A stretch of 19,146 nucleotides of DNA from RGIG3528 sp964653855 (GTDB taxonomy: Bacteria > Bacillota > Clostridia > Lachnospirales > Lachnospiraceae): NCBI GenBank assembly GCA_964653855.1, contig CAZZFV010000040.1, forward strand, positions 1 to 19,146, in the 5' to 3' direction. Of this stretch, positions 6,410 through 14,190 are shown in pieces. The notes under the pieces are model-generated. The model saw only the letters and a list, made by a program, of their open reading frames with translations. It was not told the DNA's origin and did not search any database. Position 1 is the stretch's first letter, and the number at the start of each line of letters is the position of its first letter. The translations under genes and the position numbers were made by a program.

Positions 6410-7786
6410 TCAAAACCTGCCGTTAAGACGTTTTTCCGCCTCTTCACGCGTAATTTCGTTATTGTTGCACTCGGACATAATCTGAACGTCTTTTGTTCTT
6501 AATTTGTAGAAGAGCAAAAGAATCACGAGCGCAACCGTAAATCCGAGAGCGGGAAGAAGGCAAAAAAGCTTCCATACACCGCCCGTCACACTCTCCGGCT
6601 GAACGGCGTTTTCGCCTTCCACAAACCCAACCGAAGAAAGACTTATTAACACAATCGAGCCGATAAGCGCATTTTTTAATTTTGCCACAAAGCATTGGAG
6701 ACTGAACGTGATTCCCGCTGCCCTCGTGCCCGATTTATACGTTCCGTATTCAACCGTATCCGCAACAAGCATATAAATTATTACCTGCCAAAAGCCGAGT
6801 CCGGTGCACTTAAGCATGATAAAAATAAGAGCAGCAATCAAATTGTCGTATCCCACAAAGTATGTCACGATATCCATTACGATTGCGAAAGAAAGCCCCG
6901 CAATGAGGACATAAAACTTATCGAATTTCCTCGAAAGCACGGGCACAACGGCGCATACGACAATCACCGACACCGCTACTCCGCCCGCAACGAGCGTTGC
7001 CATGTCTTCTCTTCCGAGACAGATTCGTCCAAGGTAAATCGCCATTTTTTGTTCGACTGACGAAAGTCCCAGTATCAGCATCGCAACAAGCGCAACAATC
7101 AAATATTTGTTGTGCTTTAAGTATTTTAACATATCCGAAATTTCGGGATTTTCCTGCACATTGTCCGCTTTCACGCGCTCTTTTACCGTAAAAAGCACAG
7201 GAATCATAAGAACAACCGAAACACACACAAATACGACCGCCGCCGCAAACCATCCGAGTCTCGGGCGCACAAGCGGGATCAGAACCGTCGCAAGCACGCC
7301 GCCCACCATTGTCCACAGTTTTCCGCCCGCAATCACGTAGCTTCTCTCGCTCACATTGGGAGTCATAACCGTCGTGATCGCAAAAACGGGCGTATCCTGA
7401 ATCGTATATGCCATGTCAAAAAGAATGTAAGCAATAAGAAACAATACAATCTTTGCCGTATTGTTTAGGCTTTCCGGTATCGCAAATATCGCAACCGTCG
7501 TTATTCCGAGCGCCGAAACGCCGATTTTTATCCAAGGTACAAACTTTTGTCCGTTTTTGAACGTATGTCTGTCGACAATATAGCCGAATATCACGTCGTT
7601 TACGGCGTCCCAAAGCTTCGGAATAAGCAAAATCGCAGCCGCCGTTGCCGCCGCAATTCCGATATCCGTAAGAAACGTTTCGATAAATCCCACATATCCC
7701 CAAAGGATATTCTGCCCCAAAAAGAACATGCAATAAGTCACATATTCCTTCTTTGATACAACATAACCCTGTTTTTGCTTCCCCAT
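6410..7786 (-). CDS. GPH-family (MelB-like) sugar:cation symporter
   Basis: A 458-residue membrane protein of the MFS_2 / glycoside-pentoside-hexuronide:cation symporter family with about 12 hydrophobic segments. The N-terminal third has the family pattern: LIPKLWDAVNDVIFGYIVDR (Asp-rich cation site region) followed by the basic GQKFVPWIK loop. It ends in a short cytoplasmic tail. I chose the ATG at 7786 because GGAGG lies 6 nt upstream. An ATG 24 nt further up would bury that site. It is the last gene of the seven-gene operon, 40 bp after GH43. Its likely job is proton- or sodium-driven uptake of the sugars or short oligosaccharides that GH28, GH43 and the propeller protein then process. The exact substrate is unknown. 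Confidence 0.92.
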   Translation of the reverse strand: MGKQKQGYVVSKKEYVTYCMFFLGQNILWGYVGFIETFLTDIGIAAATAAAILLIPKLWDAVNDVIFGYIVDRHTFKNGQKFVPWIKIGVSALGITTVAIFAIPESLNNTAKIVLFLIAYILFDMAYTIQDTPVFAITTVMTPNVSERSYVIAGGKLWTMVGGVLATVLIPLVRPRLGWFAAAVVFVCVSVVLMIPVLFTVKERVKADNVQENPEISDMLKYLKHNKYLIVALVAMLILGLSSVEQKMAIYLGRICLGREDMATLVAGGVAVSVIVVCAVVPVLSRKFDKFYVLIAGLSFAIVMDIVTYFVGYDNLIAALIFIMLKCTGLGFWQVIIYMLVADTVEYGTYKSGTRAAGITFSLQCFVAKLKNALIGSIVLISLSSVGFVEGENAVQPESVTGGVWKLFCLLPALGFTVALVILLLFYKLRTKDVQIMSECNNNEITREEAEKRLNGRF

Positions 7787-7826
7787 AATAAACCTCCGTC
7801 TTAAGCACATTTAATTATGTTTTCTT

Positions 7827-9299
7827 CTATTCGATCGTAAAATCCGAAATATCAAGAGCTCCCTCTCCAAAAAACTCGAGTATTATAGGATATTCCGATT
7901 TGTGATTTATACTAAATTCCGCCGAAAATCCGGTGAATTCGTCGCACGGACTTACGCTGATTTTTGCATCATACGCGTTTTCCGTGCCCGAAAGCATTTT
8001 TTCGTCGGTTTTAAGAAGTATTACGCCGCTCCCGTTCCCCCGAACGGTAACCGTGATTTTATGCATTTCCTTTATGTCAAAATATTTAAAATACGCTCTT
8101 GCTCCGCTCTTAAAATTCGTAATGTATTGAAAAGGCGGATTACCGGGATTTCCGTAATCAAAATCTTCTCCGGATTGCGTAAAATACGGATAATCGGGAT
8201 TCCACATGCCATTCTTTGACCAGCACGATTTTCCGTTCATATTTATATAACATGCCATGTATGCGGGATAAGTGCCGGGTTCCGAAAAAGCTTTTCCGCG
8301 TAATCCCTCTGACGTAACATGTGCTTGCATAATACGCCCCGACGGCAAAATCTCGATCACTTCCGCGCACGCCTGTCTCGAAAACTCGCACGCATTTGTC
8401 TGTCTGTGATAAAAAATGTAATATTTCCCGTTTATCGACTCAATGCTTCCGTGATTGTTTCCTATCGGCGTTTTTGCGTCCGCGTAAGTCTCCCCGTCAA
8501 ATATGTCTCCGTTACTTATTATTACGCCTCCGTAGTAAAACGGTCCCAAAGGATTTTTTGAAGTCGCATAACAAAGCTCGTGGCTTTTAATTGACGAATA
8601 AACAAGATAATATATTCCGTTTATTTTCCGCACGGAACTTGCTTCAAAAAACTCATGTCCCTTAAAATCCCGTGTGTCGTATCCGATTACGGGAATAAGC
8701 GGCCTCGGCTCACTCTTAATCGTTATCATGTCGTCCGAAAGTTCCGTAACGAGCGATGATTTTTTATCTTTTACAAAATTTACGTATTCTTTTTCCCTGT
8801 CGCCGTTTCCCGAATAAAAATAAATCCGTCCGTCGTCGTCCGCAAAAACTCCGGGGTCAAACATACGATAGTCTCCGGGGCGCTCACCTATTATCCCGCC
8901 GTGTGCGTCACGCAAAAATCCCAAAAACTTATATTCTCCGGCAGGTGTGTCCGCTACCGCAACTCCCACCGATTTGAATGAATAATCTGGACAATAATAA
9001 AGGTAATACCGCCCGTCTTTACCTCGTGCAACATCGGGCGCCCAGTATTCGTGATTCCCGTCGCAGGTTCTCGGATCTTCCGATTTTTTGTATATCACGC
9101 CTTCATATTTCCATTCGGTAAGATCATAAATGCTTGCCGAATAGCACACATAGTCATTCATGCAATAACGCGTGCCGTTAAATTTGTCATGACTTCCGTA
9201 TATGTAAACTCTGTCGCCGAACACGTGCGGTTCGCCGTCGGGCACATATTCGTATTCCGGAAGATAGGGATTTATGCCCTTTATCACACCTTTTCCCAT
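7827..9299 (-). CDS. Glycoside hydrolase family 43 protein (arabinofuranosidase/xylosidase-like)
   Basis: A 490-residue five-bladed beta-propeller glycosidase. The three GH43 carboxylates are recognisable: the base Asp near residue 21 (VPDGEPHVF), the modulating Asp148 (MFDPGVF) and the acid Glu219 (FFEASSVRK). The YWAPDV motif is at about 86-91. After the catalytic domain, from about 330, comes a beta-rich domain resembling a carbohydrate-binding module. There is no signal peptide, so it acts in the cytoplasm. The family removes alpha-L-arabinofuranosyl or beta-xylosyl (sometimes galactosyl) units; pectin side-chain arabinan fits the context. The start is uncertain. The ATG at 9299 overlaps the GH28 gene by 16 bp and has a weak AAAGAG site, while an ATG at 9323 has none. 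Confidence 0.9.
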   Translation of the reverse strand: MGKGVIKGINPYLPEYEYVPDGEPHVFGDRVYIYGSHDKFNGTRYCMNDYVCYSASIYDLTEWKYEGVIYKKSEDPRTCDGNHEYWAPDVARGKDGRYYLYYCPDYSFKSVGVAVADTPAGEYKFLGFLRDAHGGIIGERPGDYRMFDPGVFADDDGRIYFYSGNGDREKEYVNFVKDKKSSLVTELSDDMITIKSEPRPLIPVIGYDTRDFKGHEFFEASSVRKINGIYYLVYSSIKSHELCYATSKNPLGPFYYGGVIISNGDIFDGETYADAKTPIGNNHGSIESINGKYYIFYHRQTNACEFSRQACAEVIEILPSGRIMQAHVTSEGLRGKAFSEPGTYPAYMACYINMNGKSCWSKNGMWNPDYPYFTQSGEDFDYGNPGNPPFQYITNFKSGARAYFKYFDIKEMHKITVTVRGNGSGVILLKTDEKMLSGTENAYDAKISVSPCDEFTGFSAEFSINHKSEYPIILEFFGEGALDISDFTIE

Positions 9300-10840
9300 A
9301 CTATTTTTTCTCTTTCGTTGCATTTTCTCGGTGTAACAAAAAAGTCACGTATTACGACATTTTTTGTATGCCTTATAAAAATTCCGCACGCGGGAACGTC
9401 TCCGAGTCTGTTGTATTCGGGATATTCACGAGCCGTGGGATAAAGCTTTGCGCCCGTAACCGTATCGATTGTGGGCTCGTTGTCAATTGTATTTTCACAT
9501 GCCATGACGGGATTTAGGTGTTCCGTCGATTCGCGGTATTTTACAACGATATTTTTTAATACGATATCCTTGCAATAGGAAAACTTAGAAGCGGCTTTCA
9601 CCATATGCTTACCGTCCGAAACCGCGTCCGATGCACCCGTTATTATGGATGCCGCTTCAACCATGTCCGCCTCGACATTTTTTATTGTCACGTTCTTAAC
9701 CTTTCCCGACCACCCGGGATTTGCCGCCCCAAAACGCATTCTGTTGTTTGCGCTTATAAAAATGGGGCATTGAACATTAAGCATTTTGATATCCGAAATA
9801 TCGATGTTTGAAACCGTCGCTCCGTCCGCCGATTCTATCGACACGCCGGAGCAGGCACCGGGGTAAATGTCCGGAAGCTCAAGCACCGAGTCCATAACGG
9901 TAACGTCCGAAATATCCGCGCTCGTCTCAGTTCCGATTTTGAAGCAATTCGCAACGGATTGCATTACGCACCTGTGCACCGTAATATTGTGCATTTTGTG
10001 ACCCGACGTGTTTTTGAGTACGATTGCGTCGTCCGCCGCCGCAACAAACGAGTCCTTCACAATACAGTTGCTTGTGCCGTTGATGTCGATTCCGTCCGCA
10101 TTTGCCACATGGCGGTTGTCGTTTATTATGAGTTTTTCTATGTGTACTTTGTCCGAATTTAAGAGATTGAGCGTCCACTCTGCCGAATCCGAAAGCACAA
10201 AATTGTTTATTATGACGTTCTTGCAATTTCTTATTTCGACAAGCTTTTGACGCTTATAGTCCATCTTGAGTCCGCGAATCCGCTGCCTTGAAAGAAGCTT
10301 TAAGCGCTGTGAATTTTCAAATTTAGGGATTGTGTCTGACATAAGAATGGGCGGCATAAAATTTGCTTCGATCTTTGGATAAACGCTTCTTAACTTTTCG
10401 TTCGGAAGTCCCACAAAGCATTCTCCCTCTCCGTTAAGTCCGCCGCCTCCCGTGAACATTATGTTTTCCTTGCCGTCGGCAATAACGAGCGCCCCGTCAT
10501 ACTTATCGGGGTTACGGCTTCCGTAAATCACGGAGCCTTCCGTCACAAAGAGCGTGACGTCGCTTTCCATATATATTGTGCCGGAGCGAAAGTTACCTTT
10601 TACAAGAACCGTGCCCTTTGTTTCATGTGCCGCTTTGATTGCATTATTTATGGCATCCGTACTCAAAAAATCGGTGTCGGAAACGGCACCGAAATCCCTT
10701 ATGTCATATATATTTTCGTTCGGACATGTTTCGTGTTTGTCATGAAAAATGTCATTGTCGAACACATCCGCAATATTGTTGTAATAATCCCCGGGCAAAG
10801 CCCCAATCACATCGTTGTACAATTGTATATCCCGCTCCAT
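9284..10840 (-). CDS. Glycoside hydrolase family 28 protein (polygalacturonase/rhamnogalacturonan hydrolase-like)
   Basis: A 518-residue right-handed beta-helix pectinase. IYDIRDFGAVSD (44-55) is the usual helix entry. NADGIDI (247-253, catalytic Asp249) and AADDAIVLK (268-276, Asp270/271) match the GH28 active-site motifs NTDGxD and GDDxIxxK. FKIGTET near 300 replaces the R-I-K motif. The GHG histidine of classical polygalacturonases is not evident, as in rhamnogalacturonan-type members. There is no signal peptide, so it probably trims imported galacturonide or rhamnogalacturonan oligomers inside the cell. The ATG overlaps the diguanylate cyclase stop codon (TAATG), with AGGAGG 8 nt upstream, and the 3' end overlaps GH43. 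Exact linkage specificity is unknown. Confidence 0.9.
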   Translation of the reverse strand: MERDIQLYNDVIGALPGDYYNNIADVFDNDIFHDKHETCPNENIYDIRDFGAVSDTDFLSTDAINNAIKAAHETKGTVLVKGNFRSGTIYMESDVTLFVTEGSVIYGSRNPDKYDGALVIADGKENIMFTGGGGLNGEGECFVGLPNEKLRSVYPKIEANFMPPILMSDTIPKFENSQRLKLLSRQRIRGLKMDYKRQKLVEIRNCKNVIINNFVLSDSAEWTLNLLNSDKVHIEKLIINDNRHVANADGIDINGTSNCIVKDSFVAAADDAIVLKNTSGHKMHNITVHRCVMQSVANCFKIGTETSADISDVTVMDSVLELPDIYPGACSGVSIESADGATVSNIDISDIKMLNVQCPIFISANNRMRFGAANPGWSGKVKNVTIKNVEADMVEAASIITGASDAVSDGKHMVKAASKFSYCKDIVLKNIVVKYRESTEHLNPVMACENTIDNEPTIDTVTGAKLYPTAREYPEYNRLGDVPACGIFIRHTKNVVIRDFFVTPRKCNEREKIVWEKV

Positions 10841-12117
10841 TATACGGTCCTCCTGTCTTTTCCCGTCCTTTCGTAATAATCCTTTTTGTCGCGGTACATA
10901 TCGCGCTCCGCATCTATTATAAGTTTCAAAATATCTTTACCCATGCCGTACGCAGATCCCACCGCGGCTATTCCGTCATTATGCAAAATGTCATGCTTTA
11001 AGTCGTTTACGATAAGCTTAAAATCCATATCGCTTACATAAGGCTTTATGACAACGAATTCGTCTCCGCTTATTCTGAACACGCCTTGAGTTCCGAAACG
11101 CTTTTTTAAAAGCTGCGCATATTTGCAAAGATATTCGTCGCCCGACATATGACCATAGTTGTCGTTCGTAAACTTAAGCCCGTTCATATCCGTAAAAATA
11201 ATGCCCACAAAAGGCTCGTTTTCCGCTTTTTTTAATTCCTCTTCGTAGGCACGCCTGTTTTTAAGCCCCGTAAGCGTGTCTTCCATGGTTGCGTTTATGA
11301 GTCCCTGCTCGGCCATTTGAATACGCGCGATTTCCTTTGATTGCAAAGCCACATATGCCATTACGCACGCGATTGCGGCTCCCACATAAGTCACGTTTAT
11401 TCCGAAATAAGCTTCCGCAAGTGATGCAATCATTGCCACCAAAAGATAAAGAAGACTTGCCATAAGATCGTGGCGTCCCCAGCTTTTCCCGCTTCTTATT
11501 ATCCACACGACAACAAATATCATTGTGATCGATGCGGCTTTTCCGACGACAAAATACAGGTCACCCCGTTCGTATATGCCATTGTTAAACGAAAAAACTC
11601 TTCCCGTACATGTGCATATAAGAGTTACGATAACACCTATCGCGTTAAATCCCGCCGCAACATAGCAATATTTGTAATCCGCATAGTCACTGTGTGTGCT
11701 GTTGTAAAAAGCGACAATATAAAAGCACACAAACACCATTATTACTTCGCCCATGCAAAGATCGATTGCCGTGAGCGCAATTTCGACATTTTCAAAGATT
11801 TTGTCGCCTTCATGCACAAGCGTGATTATTTCGATCGCAAGCGCAAACAGCGTCGTCGACATAAGCCCTATATAATACCTTGTCGTACGCGATCTGTATT
11901 GCATTTCAAACACGGTCATCATGAGAAGCACAACAAGTACAATAAGCCCCATCGCGTTTAAGCTTATGCTCACCGCTTTTAACATTTCGCGTCCCTTGTC
12001 CGCCATAAAAAGATAAAATTCATAGTTGATTCTTACGGCAAACACGGCAAGAAGAACAATTATCATAAACCATATATGCTTATATATTATATTTTTCTTT
12101 TTTTCGGTTAATTTCAT
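10840..12117 (-). CDS. Membrane-bound diguanylate cyclase (GGDEF domain)
   Basis: A 425-residue protein with seven or eight hydrophobic segments (first at about 12-30, last ending near 258) followed by a cytoplasmic GGDEF domain. The catalytic domain has DTLTGLKNRRAYEEE, FTDMNGLKFTNDNYGHMSGD and the active loop as RISGDEFVV. The first Gly is Ser, a substitution found in active cyclases. The RxxD inhibitory site normally nine residues before the loop is absent (Phe and Gln there), so product inhibition through it is unlikely. It should make c-di-GMP from GTP, controlled by an unidentified signal through the membrane part. Both ends overlap neighbours by one base (TAATG), locking it into the pectin operon between the kinase and GH28 genes. 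Confidence 0.92.
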   Translation of the reverse strand: MKLTEKKKNIIYKHIWFMIIVLLAVFAVRINYEFYLFMADKGREMLKAVSISLNAMGLIVLVVLLMMTVFEMQYRSRTTRYYIGLMSTTLFALAIEIITLVHEGDKIFENVEIALTAIDLCMGEVIMVFVCFYIVAFYNSTHSDYADYKYCYVAAGFNAIGVIVTLICTCTGRVFSFNNGIYERGDLYFVVGKAASITMIFVVVWIIRSGKSWGRHDLMASLLYLLVAMIASLAEAYFGINVTYVGAAIACVMAYVALQSKEIARIQMAEQGLINATMEDTLTGLKNRRAYEEELKKAENEPFVGIIFTDMNGLKFTNDNYGHMSGDEYLCKYAQLLKKRFGTQGVFRISGDEFVVIKPYVSDMDFKLIVNDLKHDILHNDGIAAVGSAYGMGKDILKLIIDAERDMYRDKKDYYERTGKDRRTV

Positions 12118-12638
12118 TAATTACTGTATTCCCCTATTTTTTTTATTGTTTCGCGAATCGTTTCCTCAATTCCGAGCCCCGTTTCATCAATCGTGATATC
12201 CGCATATTTTTCGTATAACGGCTTTCGCTCATTATAGATATCGTATAAAGATTCCCCTTCTTTAAAAACGACTCCCCTGTTTTTGATATCGGAGAGCCGA
12301 TCGGCAATTTTTTCATACGGAAGATATAAATATACAAAAATGCCGTTTTCCTTTAAATTTTTCATCGCGTCCGCTCCGAACACGGCACTGCCGCCCGTCG
12401 CAATCACGCTGTTTTTCAAAGTTATCCCTGAAAGTATCTCGTTTTCTACATTTAAAAAGCCTTCCGGCCCTTTTTCTTTAATGATTTCGGAAAGAAGCTT
12501 TTTTGTTTTATCCTGAATCACTATATCCGTATCCGTAAAAGTGAACCCGAGCATTTTTGCGAGAATAACGCCAACCGTGCTTTTCCCCGCTCCCGGCATT
12601 CCTATCAAAACGATATTTTTATTTATTTCAAATTTCAT
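12117..12638 (-). CDS. Shikimate-kinase-fold small-molecule kinase, divergent
   Basis: A 173-residue P-loop kinase close in length and fold to AroK. Walker A is GMPGAGKST (13-21). DTD (36-38) corresponds to the shikimate/magnesium Asp. TGGSAVF (81-87) stands where shikimate kinases have TGGG. The lid Arg is R121, and the C-terminal RKPLYEKYAD (Arg138) is conserved. The substrate Arg of the FRxxE motif (Arg58 in Escherichia coli AroK) is replaced: the segment reads GFLNVENE, with Leu62. Automatic annotation would call it shikimate kinase; such divergent relatives may use another hydroxy acid. The gene is 3 bp after the 69-residue gene and its stop overlaps the cyclase start (TAATG). A role in shikimate biosynthesis is doubtful given this setting. 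Confidence 0.85.
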   Translation of the reverse strand: MKFEINKNIVLIGMPGAGKSTVGVILAKMLGFTFTDTDIVIQDKTKKLLSEIIKEKGPEGFLNVENEILSGITLKNSVIATGGSAVFGADAMKNLKENGIFVYLYLPYEKIADRLSDIKNRGVVFKEGESLYDIYNERKPLYEKYADITIDETGLGIEETIRETIKKIGEYSN

Positions 12639-12641
12639 GTC

Positions 12642-12851
12642 TTATTCGGACTCCGTTTCATCCGTTTCAAAGGAAATTCTTTTTGAAATTTCGAGATTGC
12701 ATTCCGTGATTTCTTTTTTACCGTCGATGTAATCCTTATAAATTTCCCATATGTCTATCCCGGATTCCTCGGGATAATCGGCTGTATCAAAACTTTTTAT
12801 GAGCTCAATCCGCTCTTCTTTTGTCGTATTTTTTATGCTGTAATCATTCAC
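12642..12851 (-). CDS. Small acidic protein of unknown function (69 residues)
   Basis: An acidic, soluble 69-residue protein, apparently helical, with no signal peptide, Cys or membrane segment. Its core reads TKEERIELIKSFD, then WEIYKDYIDGKKEI, and it ends in an acidic tail. The start is a GTG at 12851, with GGAG 9 nt upstream. It overlaps the stop of the propeller gene by 8 bp and ends 3 bp before the kinase ATG. That exact fit between two coding regions is the main evidence that it is real. I do not recognise a family. It could be an adaptor or accessory protein for a neighbour. Confidence 0.7.
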   Translation of the reverse strand: MNDYSIKNTTKEERIELIKSFDTADYPEESGIDIWEIYKDYIDGKKEITECNLEISKRISFETDETESE

Positions 12852-14097
12852 CGTAAACTTCTCCCGGATACAATGTCTGTGAATAAAGGCGTCTCGTCTG
12901 CTTAAGCGCTTTTCCCGAGGGCGCCGATTTTAAATCATATTCCGTTCCCGAAAAAATGTATGCCGTATCGCGGTCATAAACTATGGCGTCTTCGATTCCT
13001 CTCCCGAATAAGTCGGCATGAAGCACATAGCCGTCATGCGGGAATGTTATAACCTGTTCGCCCTCCGTATTGTAAAGCCCGGGCATCACTCCGCCGCCGC
13101 GTCTGTATGCAAGGATGTAATCGTTTCCTTCACCGTTCCAGTTTGAATAGGAATCGACAATCGTGAGCCACCCTTTTGTTTTTCTGTCTTCCTTCCATAT
13201 TGTGTGACCCAGGTTATCAATCAAAAACATTCCGTCATGGCCGTCCCACTCGCCCTTATATCCGTCTCCGCGCCTGATTCTGTCAAGTCCCGCGATTTGT
13301 AAGCCTTTTTCACCTTTTATAAAATGTCCGAGCGCAACATGCTGGGATTCGATCGTGTCAAGATAACGCCAAATTTCGTTTCCCTTTACGTCATAAAGAC
13401 ATGTGACGCTTCCGCCGACAACGATTTCGGTTTCTTTGTTTCCTCTCACGTCACCGACCCACAAGCAGTCCGCGTGATCCGACAAATCCTTACACGACCA
13501 CATCACCTGTCCGTCATGCGAAAGCATATCATAGCCCGCCATCACTTCGTCGTATCCGTCGTGATTGTAATCGTAAACAAGCGGAAAATGCCCGAGATTT
13601 CCCTTATGTGTCCAGAGAAGGTTAAAATAAGAGTCAAGCGCCCACATGTTAAAATATCTGTCTTTTAAAATAATGTCCTCGGCGTGCTTGAGTCCCCGCA
13701 AATTTGCGATCAGAATACAGTCGTGGGCATCGGGGTGCGGAAGCGAAAATTCTCGTTTTACTTCACCCGTCATTCCGTTAAGCACAAGGAACTTATCTTT
13801 CATTACACAAAGCACTTCCAAGTGTCCGTCGTTATCTATGTCATAAAGCTGAATCGGAAAATCCGAGCCGAAGCCGCCGATTTTTTCGGGCGTTTCACCG
13901 CGTTCCCACATGATTTCGCCGGTTAAACGGTATGCGACTATATGCTCGATTTTGTGCGGTGTGTAACGATCGTCAATGTCACCGTCGCCCTCCGCAAAAA
14001 CAACTTCCATGCGCCCGTCGGAGTCTAAATCTCCGAGATAGCCTTTGCCGCCGCAAGCCGCACTTATATCAATTTTTCCGATTAATTTTGCTTCCAT
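12844..14097 (-). CDS. Cytoplasmic beta-propeller protein related to PL11 rhamnogalacturonan lyase
   Basis: A 417-residue protein built of repeated beta blades with calcium-type loops: GDLDSDGRMEVV (22-33), YDIDNDGHLEVL (85-96) and YDYNHDGYDEVM (175-186), followed by HADCLWVGD and SQHVALGH blades. These resemble FG-GAP repeats and the catalytic propeller of family 11 rhamnogalacturonan lyases (YesW/YesX type), which cleave the rhamnose-galacturonate backbone by beta-elimination. It lacks a signal peptide and the N-terminal beta-sandwich of typical PL11 enzymes, which are about 600 residues. It could therefore be a stand-alone intracellular lyase, or a non-catalytic binding propeller. It is the first gene of the seven-gene operon, has AGGGG upstream of the ATG at 14097, and is preceded by a candidate promoter/operator. 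Confidence is high for the fold, moderate for the activity. Confidence 0.78.
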   Translation of the reverse strand: MEAKLIGKIDISAACGGKGYLGDLDSDGRMEVVFAEGDGDIDDRYTPHKIEHIVAYRLTGEIMWERGETPEKIGGFGSDFPIQLYDIDNDGHLEVLCVMKDKFLVLNGMTGEVKREFSLPHPDAHDCILIANLRGLKHAEDIILKDRYFNMWALDSYFNLLWTHKGNLGHFPLVYDYNHDGYDEVMAGYDMLSHDGQVMWSCKDLSDHADCLWVGDVRGNKETEIVVGGSVTCLYDVKGNEIWRYLDTIESQHVALGHFIKGEKGLQIAGLDRIRRGDGYKGEWDGHDGMFLIDNLGHTIWKEDRKTKGWLTIVDSYSNWNGEGNDYILAYRRGGGVMPGLYNTEGEQVITFPHDGYVLHADLFGRGIEDAIVYDRDTAYIFSGTEYDLKSAPSGKALKQTRRLYSQTLYPGEVYGE

Positions 14098-14122
14098 TGT
14101 ACCCGCCCCTTGTGAAAAAAGT

Positions 14123-14138
14123 TTGTAGAATTTTACAA
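14123..14138. promoter_or_regulatory. Near-perfect palindrome over the candidate -10 box (putative operator)
   Basis: TTGTAGAATTTTACAA is a 16-nt inverted repeat with one non-complementary position pair. It covers the candidate -10 hexamer of the pectin operon. A second TGTAA half-site lies at 14146-14150, giving TTACA-N8-TGTAA. The position suits a repressor site. On the minus strand it is followed by ACTTTTTTC, so a weak terminator is the alternative reading. Confidence 0.4.
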
Positions 14139-14158
14139 CAGTTTGTGTAAGATTTCAG
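14130..14158 (-). promoter_or_regulatory. Candidate promoter of the seven-gene pectin operon
   Basis: On the minus strand CTGAAA (14153-14158) and TAAAAT (14130-14135) are 17 bp apart. The -10 is good (five of six) and the -35 is poor (four of six), which would fit an activated or regulated promoter. The start point would lie about 25 nt before the propeller gene ATG. Confidence 0.4.
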
Positions 14159-14190
14159 CACAATCCGCGTATCGTAAATTTTTATTGATT

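Noticed and set aside
7787..7810. Upstream ATG for the GPH transporter
   Set aside because: Using it would place the strong GGAGG ribosome site inside the coding region; the downstream ATG fits the family start better.
11470..11961. Plus-strand open frame of 163 codons opposite the diguanylate cyclase
   Set aside because: Its translation is His/Arg/Tyr-rich, mirrors the hydrophobic codons of the real gene, and shows no family features.
12117..12638. Naming the gene aroK
   Set aside because: The shikimate-contacting Arg is missing and no aromatic-biosynthesis gene is adjacent, so a gene symbol would overstate the evidence.
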